A program made the translations under genes and the position numbers. Source: Myxococcaceae bacterium (GTDB lineage: Bacteria > Myxococcota > Myxococcia > Myxococcales > Myxococcaceae). From it: 64,000 bases of DNA. Within the stretch, counting starts at the first letter, position 1, and each line of letters starts with the position of its first letter. The notes under the pieces were generated by a model. That model was not told the origin of the DNA, made no database searches, and saw nothing but the letters and a program-made list of their open reading frames with translations. The DNA lies in NCBI GenBank assembly GCA_016793095.1, contig JAEUJQ010000005.1, forward strand, positions 62,001-126,000, given 5' to 3'. This document shows, piece by piece, positions 9,138 to 18,245 of this stretch.

Positions 9138-9156
9138 GGCTGGTTACCGGTAGTCC

Positions 9157-9579
9157 ATGTTCCGCTGCGCTTCGTGTGGTGCCTTCAACCGTGTCGCGAC
9201 CGAGCGGTCGGGCGTGCCGACCTGCGGCCGCTGCAAGCGTGATCTCGACGTCTCCGGCGCCCCGCAGGAGGTCGACGCCGAGGGCTTCGCGCGCGCGGTC
9301 TCGTCCTCGCCGGTGCCGGTCGTGGTGGACTTCTGGGCGCCGTGGTGCGGGCCGTGCCGCATGGCCGTTCCGATCCTCGAGCAGGTGGGGCGCGCGCAGG
9401 CGGGCCGCCTCGTGGTGCTGAAGGTGAACACCGACGAGCACCCGCAGCCGTCGGCGCAGCTGGGCATCCGCGGCATCCCCACGTTCATCGTGTTCCGCGA
9501 CGGGCGCGAGATCGCCCGACAGTCGGGCGTGCTGCCGGGGCCGGCGATGGAGCGCTGGATCGCCTCGGCGTCAGGCTGA
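9157..9579 (+). CDS. trxC: Thioredoxin 2-type protein with N-terminal zinc ribbon
   Basis: A 140-residue cytosolic disulfide reductase. Two CxxC pairs (Cys4/7, Cys23/26) form the zinc ribbon that separates thioredoxin 2 from thioredoxin 1. The thioredoxin domain has the active site WCGPC at 63-67 in 'VVDFWAPWCGPCRM' and the cis-proline loop 'GIRGIPTFIVF'. Length and layout match TrxC. It lies 19 nt after selD and may be co-expressed with it, which would link thiol reduction and selenium metabolism. Confidence 0.9.
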   Translation: MFRCASCGAFNRVATERSGVPTCGRCKRDLDVSGAPQEVDAEGFARAVSSSPVPVVVDFWAPWCGPCRMAVPILEQVGRAQAGRLVVLKVNTDEHPQPSAQLGIRGIPTFIVFRDGREIARQSGVLPGPAMERWIASASG

Positions 9580-9703
9580 CCGTCGCCTCCACCGACGCGA
9601 CGGCCGTGGAGGCCACCAGCTCGAAGAAGCGTTCGTGTAGGGAGTGGCGCCGGGCAGGTCGTGGACTGGAGGCCGGGCAGGCGCCACGCGATACTGCCCG
9701 CCA

Positions 9704-10489
9704 GTGAGAGCGCTCCTCCTCTCGAGCTTGATCGGCACCGCGGCCAGCGCCGGGCCCGTCATCGTCATCGACCCGGGCCACGGCGGGAACCAGGACGGCG
9801 CCTCGTCGCCCGCGGGCCTGCTCGAGAAGAACCTCGCCCTCGCCATCTCGAAGAAGCTCAAGGCGAAGCTCGAGGCAGACCTCGACGCAAAGGTGAAGCT
9901 CACGCGCGATGGTGACTCGCGGCTGCACCTCGACGAGCGCGTCGGGGTCGCGAACCGTCAGCGCCCCGATCTCTTCGTCTCGATCCACGCGAACTCGATG
10001 CCCACGGCGTCGCAGCGGCGAATCAACGAGGGTATCGAGACCTACTTCCTGTCGGCCGCAGCCAGCGGCGAGGACGCGAAGAAGGTGGCCGCGCGCGAGA
10101 ACGCCGAGGCCCGCCAGCAGTCGAAAGCCGCGACCAGCGACACCCTCGCCTTCATCCTCGCTGATCTCCAGAAGGCCGAGACCCACCACGACTCGTCGCG
10201 GCTCGCCTACGCCGTTCATGAGTCACTGATCGAAGGCACGAAGGCGCAGGACCGCGGTGTGCAGCAGGCGCCGTTCTACGTGCTCATGGGCCTCGAAGCG
10301 CCCGCGGTGCTCATCGAGGTCGGCTTCGTCTCGCACCCGAGAGAAGGGGAGCGCCTGGGCGACGCGAAGTACCAGCAGCAGATCGCCGACAGCATCGCCG
10401 GAGGCATCAAGGCCTTCCTCGCGCAGGTCGAGGCCCGCGACAGCAAGCGGAGCGAGGGCACGGTGCCCGAGCCGGGCGGCAGCAAGTAG
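9704..10489 (+). CDS. Secreted N-acetylmuramoyl-L-alanine amidase (Amidase_3)
   Basis: A zinc amidase of about 261 residues that splits the stem peptide from MurNAc, likely periplasmic in cell separation or wall turnover. I chose GTG 9704 because it opens a signal peptide (VRALLLSSLIGTAASA). Zinc and catalytic residues are visible: His26 in 'DPGHGG', Glu41 in 'LLEKNLALAI', His in 'FVSIHANS', and the catalytic Glu in 'VLIEVGFVSHP'. There is no AMIN or LysM targeting domain, so it is a minimal catalytic form. The C-terminal tail is charged and disordered. Confidence 0.88.
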   Translation: MRALLLSSLIGTAASAGPVIVIDPGHGGNQDGASSPAGLLEKNLALAISKKLKAKLEADLDAKVKLTRDGDSRLHLDERVGVANRQRPDLFVSIHANSMPTASQRRINEGIETYFLSAAASGEDAKKVAARENAEARQQSKAATSDTLAFILADLQKAETHHDSSRLAYAVHESLIEGTKAQDRGVQQAPFYVLMGLEAPAVLIEVGFVSHPREGERLGDAKYQQQIADSIAGGIKAFLAQVEARDSKRSEGTVPEPGGSK

Positions 10490-10527
10490 TCCGTCGCAGG
10501 TCGGCCGAAACCGTGTAGAGCGCGCGC

Positions 10528-11241
10528 ATGCGCTCCTTCAATCGCGGCTCGCTCGAGACCCGGCCCGTCGTCCTCACGCCCAACTTCAACAAGCACGCCG
10601 AGGGCAGTTGTCAGGTGGAGTTCGGCGACACGAAGGTGATCGTCACCTGCTCGGTGGAGGAGCGGGTGCCCCCCCACGTCTTCGGCACCGGCGCCGGATG
10701 GCTCACGGCGGAGTACGGCATGCTGCCGCGCTCGACGCACGATCGCAGCGCGCGCGAGGCCGCGAAGGGCAAGCAGGGCGGGCGCACCCTCGAGATCCAG
10801 CGCCTCATCGGCCGGTCCCTGCGCGCGGCGGTCGATCTCAAGGCGCTCGGCGTGCGCACCCTCACGCTCGACTGCGACGTGATCCAGGCCGACGGCGGCA
10901 CCCGCACCGCGTCGATCACCGGCGCCTACGTGGCCCTCGTGCTCGCCCTGCGCAAGCTCCAGGCGGCCGGCAAGCTCTCGAAGCTGCCCCCGGTCACGCC
11001 CGTCGCCGCGATCAGCGTCGGCATCGTGAAGGGCGCCGTGTCGGTCGACCTCGACTACGACGAAGACAGCTCCGCCGAGGTCGATCTGAACATCGTCGGG
11101 CTCGAGGGCGGCAAGCTGGTCGAGGTCCAGGGCACCGCCGAGCACGGCTCGTTCGATCGCGCGAAGCTCGACTCGATGCTCGACGCCGGCACGGCCGCCA
11201 TCAACAAGCTGATCGAGCACCAGCTGCGCGTGCTGGGATGA
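10528..11241 (+). CDS. rph: Ribonuclease PH
   Basis: A 237-residue phosphorolytic 3'-5' exoribonuclease that trims tRNA 3' ends. Family marks include '[23 protein letters not shown]' (split by residues about 25-45), '[13 protein letters not shown]', '[16 protein letters not shown]' and '[19 protein letters not shown]'. Full length and catalytic aspartates present. Its TGA overlaps the rdgB ATG (ATGA at 11238-11241), so the two are coupled, a pairing common in bacteria. Confidence 0.95.
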   Translation: MRSFNRGSLETRPVVLTPNFNKHAEGSCQVEFGDTKVIVTCSVEERVPPHVFGTGAGWLTAEYGMLPRSTHDRSAREAAKGKQGGRTLEIQRLIGRSLRAAVDLKALGVRTLTLDCDVIQADGGTRTASITGAYVALVLALRKLQAAGKLSKLPPVTPVAAISVGIVKGAVSVDLDYDEDSSAEVDLNIVGLEGGKLVEVQGTAEHGSFDRAKLDSMLDAGTAAINKLIEHQLRVLG

Positions 11242-11816
11242 AGGATCTCGTCTTCGCCACCTCGAACAAGGGGAAGCTGGTCGAGCTCCAGGGGCTGGTG
11301 GGCGCTGACGTGCACGTGCGCTCGCTGAAGGACTTCCCCTCGATCGGCGAGATCCCCGAGACCGCCGACACCTTCGAGGGCAACGCGGAGCTCAAGGCGC
11401 GCGCCGTGGCGAAGGCCACCGGGCTCTGGGCGCTGGCAGACGACTCCGGGCTCGCGGTCGACGCGCTCGGTGGCCAGCCCGGCGTCTACTCGGCGCGCTA
11501 CGCCCCCACCGACGCCGAGCGCATCGCGAAGCTGCTCCTCGCCCTGCAGGGCGTGCCCGACGATCGCCGGACGGCCCGCTTCGTCTGCGCGCTGTGCCTC
11601 TGCAGCCCGGCGCAGCAGGTCGTCTTCACGCGCGGCACCTGCGAGGGCCGCATCGGCCACGTCGCGAAGGGCGCCCATGGCTTCGGGTACGATCCCGTCT
11701 TCGTGTTGGCCGACGGGCACACGCTGGCCGAGCTCACCCACGAGGAGAAGTCGGGGCTCTCCCACCGGGGCAACGCGTTCCGGTTGATGCTGCCCCGCCT
11801 GCGTCAGCTCGGCTGA
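11238..11816 (+). CDS. rdgB: XTP/dITP pyrophosphatase RdgB (HAM1 family)
   Basis: A 192-residue nucleotide-pool sanitising enzyme that hydrolyses dITP, XTP and ITP to monophosphates. '[12 protein letters not shown]' is the substrate-binding start, '[25 protein letters not shown]' (about residues 65-90) the metal and catalytic segment, and 'GFGYDPVFV' with '[11 protein letters not shown]' close the active site. It starts on ATG 11238 inside the rph stop. It ends 4 nt from the convergent rnhB stop. Confidence 0.95.
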   Translation: MKDLVFATSNKGKLVELQGLVGADVHVRSLKDFPSIGEIPETADTFEGNAELKARAVAKATGLWALADDSGLAVDALGGQPGVYSARYAPTDAERIAKLLLALQGVPDDRRTARFVCALCLCSPAQQVVFTRGTCEGRIGHVAKGAHGFGYDPVFVLADGHTLAELTHEEKSGLSHRGNAFRLMLPRLRQLG

Positions 11817-11820
11817 GCGC

Positions 11821-12663
11821 TCACTTCTTCGAGCGGCGCGCGGGCGCCTCCACCGCGAACAGCTCCTGCTGCTCGGGCTCGAGCCCCAGCGCGCGTCGCA
11901 CGGGCGCGTAGCTGCGCCGGTGGAACGGCAGCACGCCGAGCCGGTCCATCGCCTCGAGGTGCTCGGCCGTCGGGTAGCCCTTGTGCTGCTCGAAGCCGTA
12001 GCCCGGGTGCTTCGCGCCCAGCTCGTTCATGTGCCGGTCGCGCGTCGTCTTCGCGAGGATCGCGCCGGCCGCGATGGACAGGCTCTGCGCGTCGCCCTTC
12101 ACGATGCCCCGCTGCGGCTGCGTGACGCCGGGGACGCGTCGCGCATCGACGAGCAGGTAGTCGGGCGACACCTTCAGGCCATCGACCGCCCGGCGCATCG
12201 CCAGCAGCCCCGCCTGGAGGATGTTGATCTCGTCGATCTCCTCGTGGCTGCACCAGCCCACCGCCCACGCGACCGCGTCACGCTTCACCGCCTCTGCCAG
12301 CTCGTCGCGTTTGTCCTCGTCGAGGATCTTCTTGGAGTCGTCGAGCCCGCGCAGCTTGTAGCCGATGGGCAGAATCGCCGCGCCCGCCACCACCGGCCCT
12401 GCGCAGGGCCCGGCGCCCGCCTCATCGACGCCGGCGATCAGCTTGAACCCCTGCGCCCACAGCTCGTTCTCGTACTTGAGCATGTGCCGCAGCCGCTGGC
12501 CCTCGGCGCGGTTGTCGGCCTGCCTGGCCTTGATCGCCTTGAGGAGCGCCGCCGCTCCGGCCCGGCCATCGGCCTCGAGCTCGGCCACGACGGACGAGGG
12601 CACTGACGCCCCGTCCTTCACGTACTTCTCCCTCAGCTCGGCCAGGTTCGGCTTCGAGCGCAT
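11821..12663 (-). CDS. rnhB: Ribonuclease HII
   Basis: About 280 residues, longer than the usual 200-220 because of an N-terminal extension of about 85 residues with charged helices. The enzyme nicks RNA-DNA hybrids at ribonucleotides. Catalytic Asp-Glu sit in 'AGVDEAGAGPCAGPV', with 'LDDSKKI', 'DYLLVDA' and 'KGDAQSLSIAAGAILAKTTRD' completing the site. I start at ATG 12663 (MRSKPNLAEL); a longer frame adds only low-complexity residues. The upstream lipoprotein gene ends 11 nt before it. Confidence 0.9.
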   Translation of the reverse strand: MRSKPNLAELREKYVKDGASVPSSVVAELEADGRAGAAALLKAIKARQADNRAEGQRLRHMLKYENELWAQGFKLIAGVDEAGAGPCAGPVVAGAAILPIGYKLRGLDDSKKILDEDKRDELAEAVKRDAVAWAVGWCSHEEIDEINILQAGLLAMRRAVDGLKVSPDYLLVDARRVPGVTQPQRGIVKGDAQSLSIAAGAILAKTTRDRHMNELGAKHPGYGFEQHKGYPTAEHLEAMDRLGVLPFHRRSYAPVRRALGLEPEQQELFAVEAPARRSKK

Positions 12664-12674
12664 GGGGCCGCCGC

Positions 12675-13070
12675 TCAGCGCTGCAGCTGGAGCCGGAGAT
12701 CTCGCGGCTCGACCAGCGAGCCGGCGCACTCGCTCGGCGTGAAGGTGAAGCGGCCGGGGTTGGTGTTCAGGCCATTGAAGCTCGCCCGCACCGTCACCGG
12801 GCCCGTGCCCACCAGCTTCCCGTCAACCAGGAAGATGCCGCGCGAGTCCGTCTTGCCGGTGACCTTCAGCGACAGGTTGGTGTCGTTGGTCGCCGTCACG
12901 TCGGCGCCCGTCACCGGCAGGCCGCCGAGATCCACCACCTCGACCGGCCAGGTGCTCGACGTCGTGTCGCAGTTGACGCGAATGCGGCCACCATCAGGAT
13001 CGACGTTGCCCGGATCGAGGCAACCCAGCGCGGCGAGGGACACGACGACGGCGAGGGGGACGAGACGCAT
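12675..13070 (-). CDS. Small lipoprotein with Ig-like/carboxypeptidase-regulatory-like domain
   Basis: 131 residues. A lipoprotein signal with lipobox 'LAALGC' (cysteine at about 17) is followed by an aspartate/glycine linker and one beta-sandwich-like domain ('VDLGGLPVTGADVTATND', 'GIFLVDGKLVGTGPVTVRASF'). Such domains occur in surface proteins of many delta-type bacteria. Function unknown. Two further cysteines (in 'VNCDTT' and 'PSECAG') may form a disulfide. Confidence 0.65.
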   Translation of the reverse strand: MRLVPLAVVVSLAALGCLDPGNVDPDGGRIRVNCDTTSSTWPVEVVDLGGLPVTGADVTATNDTNLSLKVTGKTDSRGIFLVDGKLVGTGPVTVRASFNGLNTNPGRFTFTPSECAGSLVEPRDLRLQLQR

Positions 13071-13165
13071 GACGCGCGCACCTACACCCGGGCAGGACCC
13101 GGGGCAACCGGTGAGTAGCAGCCGCCTCCAAGACCTGTTACGCGGGCCGTTCGCCCTCCCGCCTC

Positions 13166-16100
13166 ATGAACGCCCCTACGACGAAGCTCCCCCCCGATGA
13201 CGGGCTCTGGCTCAAGAGCCTGCGCGACGACGTTCAACCGATGACCTTCAAGAAGGGGCGCCAGTACGCCGAGGCGCGGCGCGTCTCGATGCTGGGCCGC
13301 ACCGAGATCGGGATCGCTGCGCGTGTCACCGGCAGCGAGGGCCAGAAGTACGACGTGCAGGTCGCGCGAGGGCAGGGCGGAGCGATCGACTCGAGCTGCA
13401 CGTGCGAGTCGTGGGGCAAGTACGGGCACCACTGCAAGCACGTGGTCGCCGTCGCGCTCGTGTACCTGGCCCGCCTGCGCGCCAACCAGACCGCCGCCGC
13501 AGCGCCCGCGTCGTCCGCCGCGCCGGCCGCCGCTGGAGGCAGCGAAGCTCCCGCGCCCCTCCAGGGCGAGAAGCAGGCCGACCCCGTCGATCCCGTGGGG
13601 GTGCCCACGGTCGCCAAGCTCGAGAACTGGCTCGGGCTGTCGGCGCTGCCCGATCTCGAGTTCGTCTACCGGCTCACGCCGACCAACTCCCAGACCGGCG
13701 CGCGCGCGTGGGTGGTGGAGGCGCGGCGGTCGGATCAGCAGGCGAAGGGGCCGGTGCACGTCAAGCGCCTGCTCGCCGCAGGCACGCGGGTCACCCCCGG
13801 CGACGAGCGCGTGTTCCAGGAGCTCTCGCGTCACGAGATCCGCTTCGACGCGAAGATCGTGCTCGGTGACGATGACGTGGCCGATCTCTTCGAGGTGATC
13901 CGCAACCGGCGCGTCGTCTACCGCGGCACCGCGCTGGTCTTCGGCCAGGAGCCCGCCCGGCCGGTGATCAAGGTGATGAACCGGCCCGACGGCGTGACGG
14001 CGCGGGTCGATGTGGCGCTGCCCGACGGCGCGACCCTGCAGCTCAAGGACGTGATCGTGCTGTGCGGCCGGCGTACGTGGGTCCTCGCCGGGCAGAACGC
14101 GCACGTGCTCGAGCCTGACTTCCCGCCGCGCATGCTGCGGAAGTGGCTGCTCGAGCCGCAGATGTCGTTCCCTCCCTCGCAGCTCGATCGAACGCTCTCG
14201 TTCTTCGCGGCGCACCTGCCGAGGTACCGGCTGTCACTCCAGGCCGACGGCATCGACGTGGACGACACCACCGAGCCGGCGTTCCTGCTCACGCTCGAGG
14301 GGAAGTCCGACGCGGTCAAGGCCCAGCTCGCCGCGCGCTACGGCCAGGCGGTGACGGTGCCGGTCTCGCCTTCCGCGCGCTACCTCGGGTACGCGAGCGG
14401 TGGCTCCGGCGACTCGCGCAAGCTCTTCCTGCGGCGCGATGAGCTCGAACGGGCGGCCGGCAAACACCTGCTCGACGCAGGGCTCCGCTACGACGACGCG
14501 ACCAGCTCGTACGAGGCGGTGGGCGACAAGGCCATCGACTTCTGGGCGAACGGCCGGGCGGCCCTGCCGAAGGCGTGGGAGATCTACGCCGCCGCGCCCC
14601 CGAAGCTGCGCATGCGCGCGAAGCTGCGCCCGAAGATCCGCGTGAACATGTCGGCCGTGAACTGGTTCGAGCTCGAGGCCGAGTTCGTGTCCGAAGATCA
14701 GACCGTCGATCTCGGCGCGGTGCGCATGTTCCTCGAGTCGGGCCGCAAGTTCATTCCGCTCAAGGACGGCTCGTTCGCGGAGGTCGATCTCGCCGAGCTC
14801 AAGACCGCCACGACGCTGCTCGAAGAGGCCGGCGCGCTGCCCGGAAAGAAGCTGACGAAGCTGCCGCTCTTCCACGCCACCGCGCTCGATCTGCTCGCCA
14901 CCATCGGCGACGTCGAGATCGAGGCGAAGGCCCGCCGCGCGATCGCCGAGCTGAAGGAGATCGACGGCATTCCGCCGGTGAAGACCCCCGACGGCCTCAC
15001 CGCCGAGCTGCGCCACTACCAGGAGGCCGGCCTGTCGTGGTTGTGGTTCCTCTTCCGTCATGGGCTGTCAGGCGTGCTCGCCGACGACATGGGCCTCGGC
15101 AAGACGGTGCAGGCCCTCTCCCTGCTGCTCAAGGTGAAGCAGGAGCACGGCTCGAAGCCCGTGCTCGTGGTGGCGCCGACGTCGGTGCTGCCCAACTGGG
15201 AACGCGAGATGGAGCGCTTCGTGCCCTCGCTCTCACGCTTCACCTGGCACGGCGCCGATCGCAAAGAGAACATCGGCATGCTCGAGAAGGTGGACGTGGT
15301 GCTCACCAGCTACTCGCTCGTGCGCCGCGACGTCGAGCAGCTCAAGCAGGTGAAGTTCCGCACGGTGATCCTCGACGAGGCCCAGAACATCAAGAACGCC
15401 GACTCGGCGACCGCGCAGGCCTGCAAGACGGTCGAGGCCGACAGCCGGGTGGCCCTCACCGGCACGCCGCTCGAGAACCGCCTGTCGGAGCTGTGGAGCA
15501 TCTTCGACTTCCTCATGCCGGGCTTCCTCGGCAGCGCTGACGCCTTCAACGATCGGTTCGAGCACCCGATCATGGTGCAGGGTGACGCCGAGGCGCGCGA
15601 TCGCCTCAAGAAGCGCATTCACCCGTTCATCCTGAGGCGCCTCAAGACCGAGGTCGCGAAGGATCTGCCGCCCAAGACCGAGGTCGTCACCTGGGTCGAC
15701 ATGGATGCCGGCCAGCAGGCGCTCTACAAAGAGGTGCTGCAGGAGACGAAGCGCAAGGTCTACGACCAGATCGAGAAGCAGGGCTTCAACAAGTCCCGCA
15801 TCTCGATCCTCTCGGCTCTCATGAAGCTGCGGCAGGTCTGCTGCGATCCGCGGCTGCTCAAGCTGCCGCCGGGCACCGCGCTGCCCCCGTCGGCCAAGCT
15901 CGAGCGCTTCGGCGAGCTCGTGGACGAGCTCGTTCGCGAGGGGCACCGGGCGCTGATCTTCAGCCAGTTCACCGAGATGCTCGAGCTGCTCAAGGAGCAG
16001 GCCGACGCGAAGAAGCTCGGCTACCTCTACCTCGACGGTCGCACCAGGGACCGCATGTCGAAGGTCGATGCCTTCAACGCGCCCGAGGGCCCGCCGGTCT

Positions 16101-16405
16101 TCTTCATCTCCCTCAAGGCGGGCGGCACGGGCCTCAACCTCACCGCGGCCGACTACGTCATCCATTACGATCCCTGGTGGAACCCGGCAGTCGAAGACCA
16201 GGCCACCGATCGGACGCATCGCATCGGGCAGACGCGGTCGGTGTTCAGCTACAAGCTGATCACCCGCAACACCGTCGAAGAGAAGATCCTCTCGCTCCAG
16301 CAGCGCAAGCGTGAGCTCGCGGCCGGCGTGTTGGGGACCGACGCCGACGTGGGCAAGGCCCTCACCGAGAAGGACGTCGAAGATCTCTTCAAGATGGAGG
16401 AGTGA
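13166..16405 (+). CDS. SWIM zinc-finger SNF2-family helicase/ATPase
   Basis: 1079 residues. An N-terminal SWIM finger (CxC...CxH: 'CTCESWGKYGHHCKH', about residues 77-91) is followed by an Ala-rich linker, a beta-rich middle region typical of bacterial SNF2 proteins, and a C-terminal SNF2 motor. Motor motifs: Walker A 'DDMGLGKTVQALSLL' (about 640), 'VVAPTSVLPNWEREM', 'LDEAQNIKN' (DEAQ box), 'ALTGTPLENRLSELWSIFDF', 'LIFSQFTEML', 'SLKAGGTGLNLTAAD' and 'DRTHRIGQ'. It is an ATP-driven DNA translocase, probably acting on protein-DNA or RNA polymerase complexes. Its end overlaps the convergent kinase gene by 17 nt. Confidence 0.9.
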   Translation: MNAPTTKLPPDDGLWLKSLRDDVQPMTFKKGRQYAEARRVSMLGRTEIGIAARVTGSEGQKYDVQVARGQGGAIDSSCTCESWGKYGHHCKHVVAVALVYLARLRANQTAAAAPASSAAPAAAGGSEAPAPLQGEKQADPVDPVGVPTVAKLENWLGLSALPDLEFVYRLTPTNSQTGARAWVVEARRSDQQAKGPVHVKRLLAAGTRVTPGDERVFQELSRHEIRFDAKIVLGDDDVADLFEVIRNRRVVYRGTALVFGQEPARPVIKVMNRPDGVTARVDVALPDGATLQLKDVIVLCGRRTWVLAGQNAHVLEPDFPPRMLRKWLLEPQMSFPPSQLDRTLSFFAAHLPRYRLSLQADGIDVDDTTEPAFLLTLEGKSDAVKAQLAARYGQAVTVPVSPSARYLGYASGGSGDSRKLFLRRDELERAAGKHLLDAGLRYDDATSSYEAVGDKAIDFWANGRAALPKAWEIYAAAPPKLRMRAKLRPKIRVNMSAVNWFELEAEFVSEDQTVDLGAVRMFLESGRKFIPLKDGSFAEVDLAELKTATTLLEEAGALPGKKLTKLPLFHATALDLLATIGDVEIEAKARRAIAELKEIDGIPPVKTPDGLTAELRHYQEAGLSWLWFLFRHGLSGVLADDMGLGKTVQALSLLLKVKQEHGSKPVLVVAPTSVLPNWEREMERFVPSLSRFTWHGADRKENIGMLEKVDVVLTSYSLVRRDVEQLKQVKFRTVILDEAQNIKNADSATAQACKTVEADSRVALTGTPLENRLSELWSIFDFLMPGFLGSADAFNDRFEHPIMVQGDAEARDRLKKRIHPFILRRLKTEVAKDLPPKTEVVTWVDMDAGQQALYKEVLQETKRKVYDQIEKQGFNKSRISILSALMKLRQVCCDPRLLKLPPGTALPPSAKLERFGELVDELVREGHRALIFSQFTEMLELLKEQADAKKLGYLYLDGRTRDRMSKVDAFNAPEGPPVFFISLKAGGTGLNLTAADYVIHYDPWWNPAVEDQATDRTHRIGQTRSVFSYKLITRNTVEEKILSLQQRKRELAAGVLGTDADVGKALTEKDVEDLFKMEE

Positions 16406-18215
16406 CGTCAGGCTCGTTCGGCCTGCGCAGCGACCAGGCCAGCGTGAAGAAGCCCGCCGCCGACGCGAGCCCCGCGATGGCGAAGGCGAAGCGTGGCGCC
16501 GCCGTGCTCAACACCGCGCCGACCGCCACTGCCCCGCCTACGATGCCGCCGCGGCGCTGGAAGAGCACCATCGACACCAGCCAGTTCGCCGCCACCAGCA
16601 CGAGGTAGAGGGTCAGGGTCGTTCGCAGCTCGACCCCCAGGGCTGTCGCGAGCGCCCACAACCCCACGCTGGACCAGGCGCTCACCCGCAGCGCGTTCTG
16701 CATCCGTCGCTGGGCGCTGTTCTGTTGCCGGGCTCGCTTGAGGAGCAGCGAGAAGAGCTCAGACGTGACGAGCGGGAGTCCGAAGACGACGATGCCGAGC
16801 CCCGTGGTGGGCACGAAGACGCCCGAGTCGATGAGGAGCTGGCTCAGCAGCCCGCCGAGCCCCGTCAGAACGCCGAACGCGATCGAGAACTGCCGCTTCT
16901 CGACCAGCGCGAGGTCCGCCTCCTGGTCGCGCGCGTTGCGCTCGAGCTCGAACAGCCTCGCCTCCCGTCTGAACTGGCGCTGCTCTTCGGCTTCGACGGC
17001 CGTGACGAGCTCTGACGACGGACTGGTGAGCTGCGAGAGGAGAATGCGGGCGGCCCTGGGCTCGTGACGTGCGAGCTCGTAGCGCACCATCAAGGTGAGC
17101 GCGCGCTGCAGCCCGTCGTGCGCGGGTGTGAAGCTGGGCCGCAGCCGCCGCACCTGCTCGAAGCTCGCGCGACAATCGGCGAAGACGACGTGCGCCTGCA
17201 GCCCGTCCACTGACGCCATCACGTTGCCACCCGTGCCCACCGCGTGCTCCAACTGGACGAGCCGGTCGCGCGCGTGTTCGTACAACGCCCAGGCCTCGCG
17301 GTGACGCAGCCAGTCCGTCACCGCGGCCTTGAACTCGAGCACCGACGGGAACCGCGCGGCGGGTTCGCGTGCCATCGCCTTCCGGCAGATCGCGGCGAGC
17401 TCTGCCGGGACCGATCGCTCGAACTTCGGAGGAGCCGCCGCCGTCGCCAACGCGAGGCACTCCTCGGGTGACGAGGCCAGGTTCGGCGGCCGGCCGGACA
17501 ACACGTGGAAGAGGGTGGCGCCGAGCAGGAACACGTCGCAGCGCTCGTCGAGCTCGCGGTACCCGGCCGCCGCCATCTCGGGCGCCATGTAGGCCGGCGT
17601 GCCGGCGAAGTCGCAGGCGCGCGCAGAGGGCAACACCGGGTCGTCTGCCCGCAGCGAGACGGCGAGCCCCCAGTCCACGAGGTAGACCTCGCCGAAGCGG
17701 CCCAGCATGACGTTGTCGGGCTTGATGTCGCGGTGGAGCACTCCGCGATCGTGCGAGAACGCGACGGCGTCACACACCCGAACGAGCGTCTCGAGGTGCT
17801 CCACCAGCGGCCGGCCGGCCTCGATGGCGTGGCTCCACGGCGTCCCCTCGACGCGCTTCATCGTGAAGAACGGCGCGCCGAGCTCGGTGGTCGCGAGCAC
17901 GTGCACGGGGATGATGTTGGGGTGCTCGAGGCGGCCGGTGACGAGGGCCTCGCGCAGGAGGGGCGCCGGGTCGCCTCGCGGGTCCTTGAGGAACTTCGCC
18001 GCGACCGGTCGATCGAGGGCGACCTGCCGCGCTGCCAGCACCTGGCCCATGCCACCCACGCCGATCGTGCCTTCGAGCTCGTAGTCAGCCGCAGGCGCCG
18101 GCGCTGATCCCACCACAGCGCGCGGAAGCCTGGGCGTCACGTCCACGGGCACCGGGCTCTCACCCGACGGGACGGTCGTTGCGCCTGCGAGCGAGCTGTC
18201 GAACCGCTCCTTCAT
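16389..18215 (-). CDS. Membrane-anchored Ser/Thr protein kinase (Pkn2/Hanks type)
   Basis: 608 residues. The kinase domain (about 45-310) has the glycine loop 'GVGGMGQV', Lys74, catalytic 'HRDIKPDN' (Asp163), a DWG in place of DFG ('VDWGLA', 181-183), and 'GTPAYMAPE'. DWG variants are common in active bacterial Hanks kinases. A helical linker of about 130 residues ('ARDRLVQLEHAV', 'RREARLFELERNAR') precedes a C-terminal block of five or six hydrophobic segments (about 440-595). This multi-span C-terminus replaces the usual single TM plus sensor domain. A TACGCT element 8 nt upstream of the ATG may be the -10 box. Substrates unknown. Confidence 0.88.
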   Translation of the reverse strand: MKERFDSSLAGATTVPSGESPVPVDVTPRLPRAVVGSAPAPAADYELEGTIGVGGMGQVLAARQVALDRPVAAKFLKDPRGDPAPLLREALVTGRLEHPNIIPVHVLATTELGAPFFTMKRVEGTPWSHAIEAGRPLVEHLETLVRVCDAVAFSHDRGVLHRDIKPDNVMLGRFGEVYLVDWGLAVSLRADDPVLPSARACDFAGTPAYMAPEMAAAGYRELDERCDVFLLGATLFHVLSGRPPNLASSPEECLALATAAAPPKFERSVPAELAAICRKAMAREPAARFPSVLEFKAAVTDWLRHREAWALYEHARDRLVQLEHAVGTGGNVMASVDGLQAHVVFADCRASFEQVRRLRPSFTPAHDGLQRALTLMVRYELARHEPRAARILLSQLTSPSSELVTAVEAEEQRQFRREARLFELERNARDQEADLALVEKRQFSIAFGVLTGLGGLLSQLLIDSGVFVPTTGLGIVVFGLPLVTSELFSLLLKRARQQNSAQRRMQNALRVSAWSSVGLWALATALGVELRTTLTLYLVLVAANWLVSMVLFQRRGGIVGGAVAVGAVLSTAAPRFAFAIAGLASAAGFFTLAWSLRRPNEPDVTPPS

Positions 18216-18245
18216 CCGGGCGCAGCGTAGATCAGCGGCCCAGAC

